Source: Lysobacteraceae bacterium
GTDB taxonomy: Bacteria > Pseudomonadota > Gammaproteobacteria > Xanthomonadales > Xanthomonadaceae
Length of the DNA: 7,409 nt
Reading direction: 5' to 3'
Assembly (NCBI GenBank): GCA_028293685.1
Contig: JAQGOI010000061.1
Coordinates: 1 to 7,409 of the forward strand
Below the pieces are notes generated by a model. That model did no database searches. It saw only the letters and a list, made by a program, of their open reading frames with translations, and was not told where the DNA came from. Positions 5,946 to 7,409 of this stretch are shown piece after piece; the stretch's first letter is position 1, and each line of letters opens with the position of its first letter. Both the position numbers and the translations under genes were made by a program.

Positions 5946-7409
5946 ATGAACACCACCGCAGGTTCCACCATGGCCGGAGCGAACGCACCTCGCCCGACCC
6001 AGACCAAGTCGTTCAGCACGATTTTCCTGATCGAGATGTGGGAGCGCTTCGGCTACTACGGCATGGCGGCGCTGCTCGTGCTGTTCATGGTGCAGAAACT
6101 CGGCTACGACGACGACCGCGCCAACCTCACCTGGGGCGCGTTCACCGCACTGGTGTACGCCGCGCCCGCCATCGGCGGCTGGATCGGCGACAAGGTCCTG
6201 GGTTCGCGGCGCAGCATGACCATTGGCGCGAGCATTCTCGGCCTGGGCTACCTGCTGCTCTCCATCCCGTCGGACAACGTGCCATTGCTCTACGGTGCGC
6301 TGGGCGTGATCGTGGTGGGCAACGGTCTGTTCAAGTCCAACGCCGCCAACCTCGTGCGCCGCATCTACGAGGGCGACGACGCCAAGATCGACAGCGCGTT
6401 CACCCTCTACTACATGGCCGTCAACATCGGCTCGACGTTCTCGATGATCGCCACGCCGATCGTCGCCGCAAAGTGGGGCTGGCACGCGGCATTCGCAGTC
6501 TGTTGCGGCGGCATGGTGCTCGGATTGCTGAACTACGTGCTGATGCGACGCACGCTCGACCACGTCGGTTCGGTGCCTGACGATGCACCGGTGAACTGGG
6601 GGAAACTTGCCGCAGTGCTGCTGGCCGGCGTCGTGCTCGTGTTCGCGGTGTCGTTCGTGTTGCAGCATCGGGAGATCGCGCGCTCGCTCGTATGGCTCGC
6701 CGGCGCGGTGATCCTGGGAATCTTCGGGTACCTGATCGCGAAGAGTGGTCCGGGCGAGCGTTCGGGCCTGCTGGTGGCCTTGATCCTGATCGTCGAAACC
6801 ATCCTGTTCTTCATCTTCTACCAGCAGATGTCGACATCGCTGACTCTTTTTGCATTGCGCAATGTCGACTGGAACCAGACGCTGTTCGGCGCGCATCTGT
6901 TCACCTGGATTCCAGCGCAGTACCAGGCCCTCAATCCGATCTGGATTTTCGCCTTGAGTCCGTTGCTGGCCTGGGGTTACACGCGCATGGCAAGGCAAGG
7001 TCGCGACCTGCCGATCGCCGCGAAGTTCGCCATCGGATTCATCGTGGTCGCCGTCGGCTTTTTCATCTTCGGCATCAGCGGCGGTACGGCGCAGGCCGGC
7101 AAGGTGTCGTCCTGGTACATGATCTGGGGTTACGGCTTCTACTCGCTCGGCGAATTGCTGGTGAGCGGCCTGGGGCTGGCGATGATGGCGCGCTACGTGC
7201 CGGCGCGGATGGGCGGCTTCATGATGGGCGCGTATTTCGTCGCCACCGGCATCGCACAATTTCTGGGCGGCCTGGTCGCGAACTACGCGAGCATCCCCGA
7301 CAACATCACCGATCCACTGCAGTCGCTGCCGATCTATACCAGCCTGTTCAACAAGCTCGGCTTTGTCGCGGCCGGCGGCGCGGTGCTGGCGATCGCCTTG
7401 CTGCCGATG
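5946..7409 (+). CDS. Proton-dependent oligopeptide transporter, POT family, DtpA-like (3' end cut by window edge)
   Basis: Inner-membrane proton symporter for di- and tripeptides. 488 codons are visible with no stop; E. coli DtpA has about 500 residues, so little should be missing. Motifs: the proton-coupling ExxER motif as EMWERFGYYG (Glu30, Glu33, Arg34); GGWIGDKVLGSRR (77-89), the family loop signature; GNGLFKSNAANLV with Lys130 (125-137), the conserved basic residue of helix 4; FTLYYMAVNIGSTFSMIATP (152-171), the second family signature; QQMSTSLTLFALRNVDW in the C-terminal half; and GELLVSGLGL with Glu403, matching the conserved helix-10 glutamate. Order and spacing fit the DtpA/DtpB branch. 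The ATG at 5946 has GGA five bases upstream; Met9 at 5970 is an alternative. It is divergent from gcvPB and may share the CRP-like operator. Peptide uptake and glycine breakdown are linked metabolically, but co-regulation is inference. Confidence 0.95.
   Translation, partial: MNTTAGSTMAGANAPRPTQTKSFSTIFLIEMWERFGYYGMAALLVLFMVQKLGYDDDRANLTWGAFTALVYAAPAIGGWIGDKVLGSRRSMTIGASILGLGYLLLSIPSDNVPLLYGALGVIVVGNGLFKSNAANLVRRIYEGDDAKIDSAFTLYYMAVNIGSTFSMIATPIVAAKWGWHAAFAVCCGGMVLGLLNYVLMRRTLDHVGSVPDDAPVNWGKLAAVLLAGVVLVFAVSFVLQHREIARSLVWLAGAVILGIFGYLIAKSGPGERSGLLVALILIVETILFFIFYQQMSTSLTLFALRNVDWNQTLFGAHLFTWIPAQYQALNPIWIFALSPLLAWGYTRMARQGRDLPIAAKFAIGFIVVAVGFFIFGISGGTAQAGKVSSWYMIWGYGFYSLGELLVSGLGLAMMARYVPARMGGFMMGAYFVATGIAQFLGGLVANYASIPDNITDPLQSLPIYTSLFNKLGFVAAGGAVLAIALLPM

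Noticed and set aside
6853..6864. Perfect 12-base palindrome CATTGCGCAATG
   Set aside because: It lies inside the transporter coding sequence, and a 12-base palindrome is expected about once or twice in a window this size by chance.
5907..7259. Long open frame of about 450 codons on the minus strand
   Set aside because: It lies opposite the peptide transporter. Its product is rich in His, Arg and Gln with no family motif, as expected from the antisense of a GC-rich gene, while the plus strand carries unmistakable POT motifs.

Overview
The window is GC-rich bacterial chromosome with ordinary core genes and no sign of mobile DNA: no transposase, integrase, phage gene, tRNA, rRNA or CRISPR array. 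The proteins look gammaproteobacterial. The TerC protein resembles the E. coli YgdQ type, the transporter resembles E. coli DtpA, and DgkA keeps the E. coli active-site residues in register. High GC and a split glycine decarboxylase suggest a Xanthomonadales/Lysobacterales-like or related high-GC lineage. That placement is inference.

Layout. Seven genes run leftward on the minus strand from a divergent intergenic region at about 5778-5945: gcvPB (5777-4320), dgkA (4317-3937), a TerC-family membrane protein (3920-3183), a LemA lipoprotein (3092-2445), a secreted membrane-anchored TPM-domain protein with a glycine-rich tail (2407-1517), a second TPM-domain protein without a signal peptide (1517-1011), and lgt (866 to beyond base 1; nearly complete). 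On the plus strand a DtpA-like peptide transporter starts at 5946 and runs off the right edge. No gene-free stretch exceeds 168 bases.

How the genes fit. Gene gaps are 2 bp (gcvPB-dgkA), 16 bp (dgkA-terC), 90 bp (terC-lemA), 37 bp (lemA-TPM1), a 1-bp overlap (TPM1-TPM2) and 144 bp (TPM2-lgt). The likely units are gcvPB-dgkA-terC and lemA-TPM1-TPM2, with lgt read through or separately promoted. The shared theme after gcvPB is the cell envelope: lipid recycling (DgkA), probable metal export (TerC), a lipoprotein plus TPM pair of unknown function, and lipoprotein maturation (Lgt). LemA carries a lipobox and should itself be an Lgt substrate.

Most notable signals. A near-consensus CRP/Clp-type operator (TGTGA-N6-CCACA) lies between gcvPB and the transporter. 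A GC-rich hairpin sits exactly between the dgkA stop and the terC start. The Shine-Dalgarno of TPM2 is embedded in the codons for the C-terminal SGSW of TPM1. gcvPB has no gcvPA beside it. I see no clear evidence of a wholly new system. The LemA-TPM-TPM module next to terC is the part whose biology is least understood.
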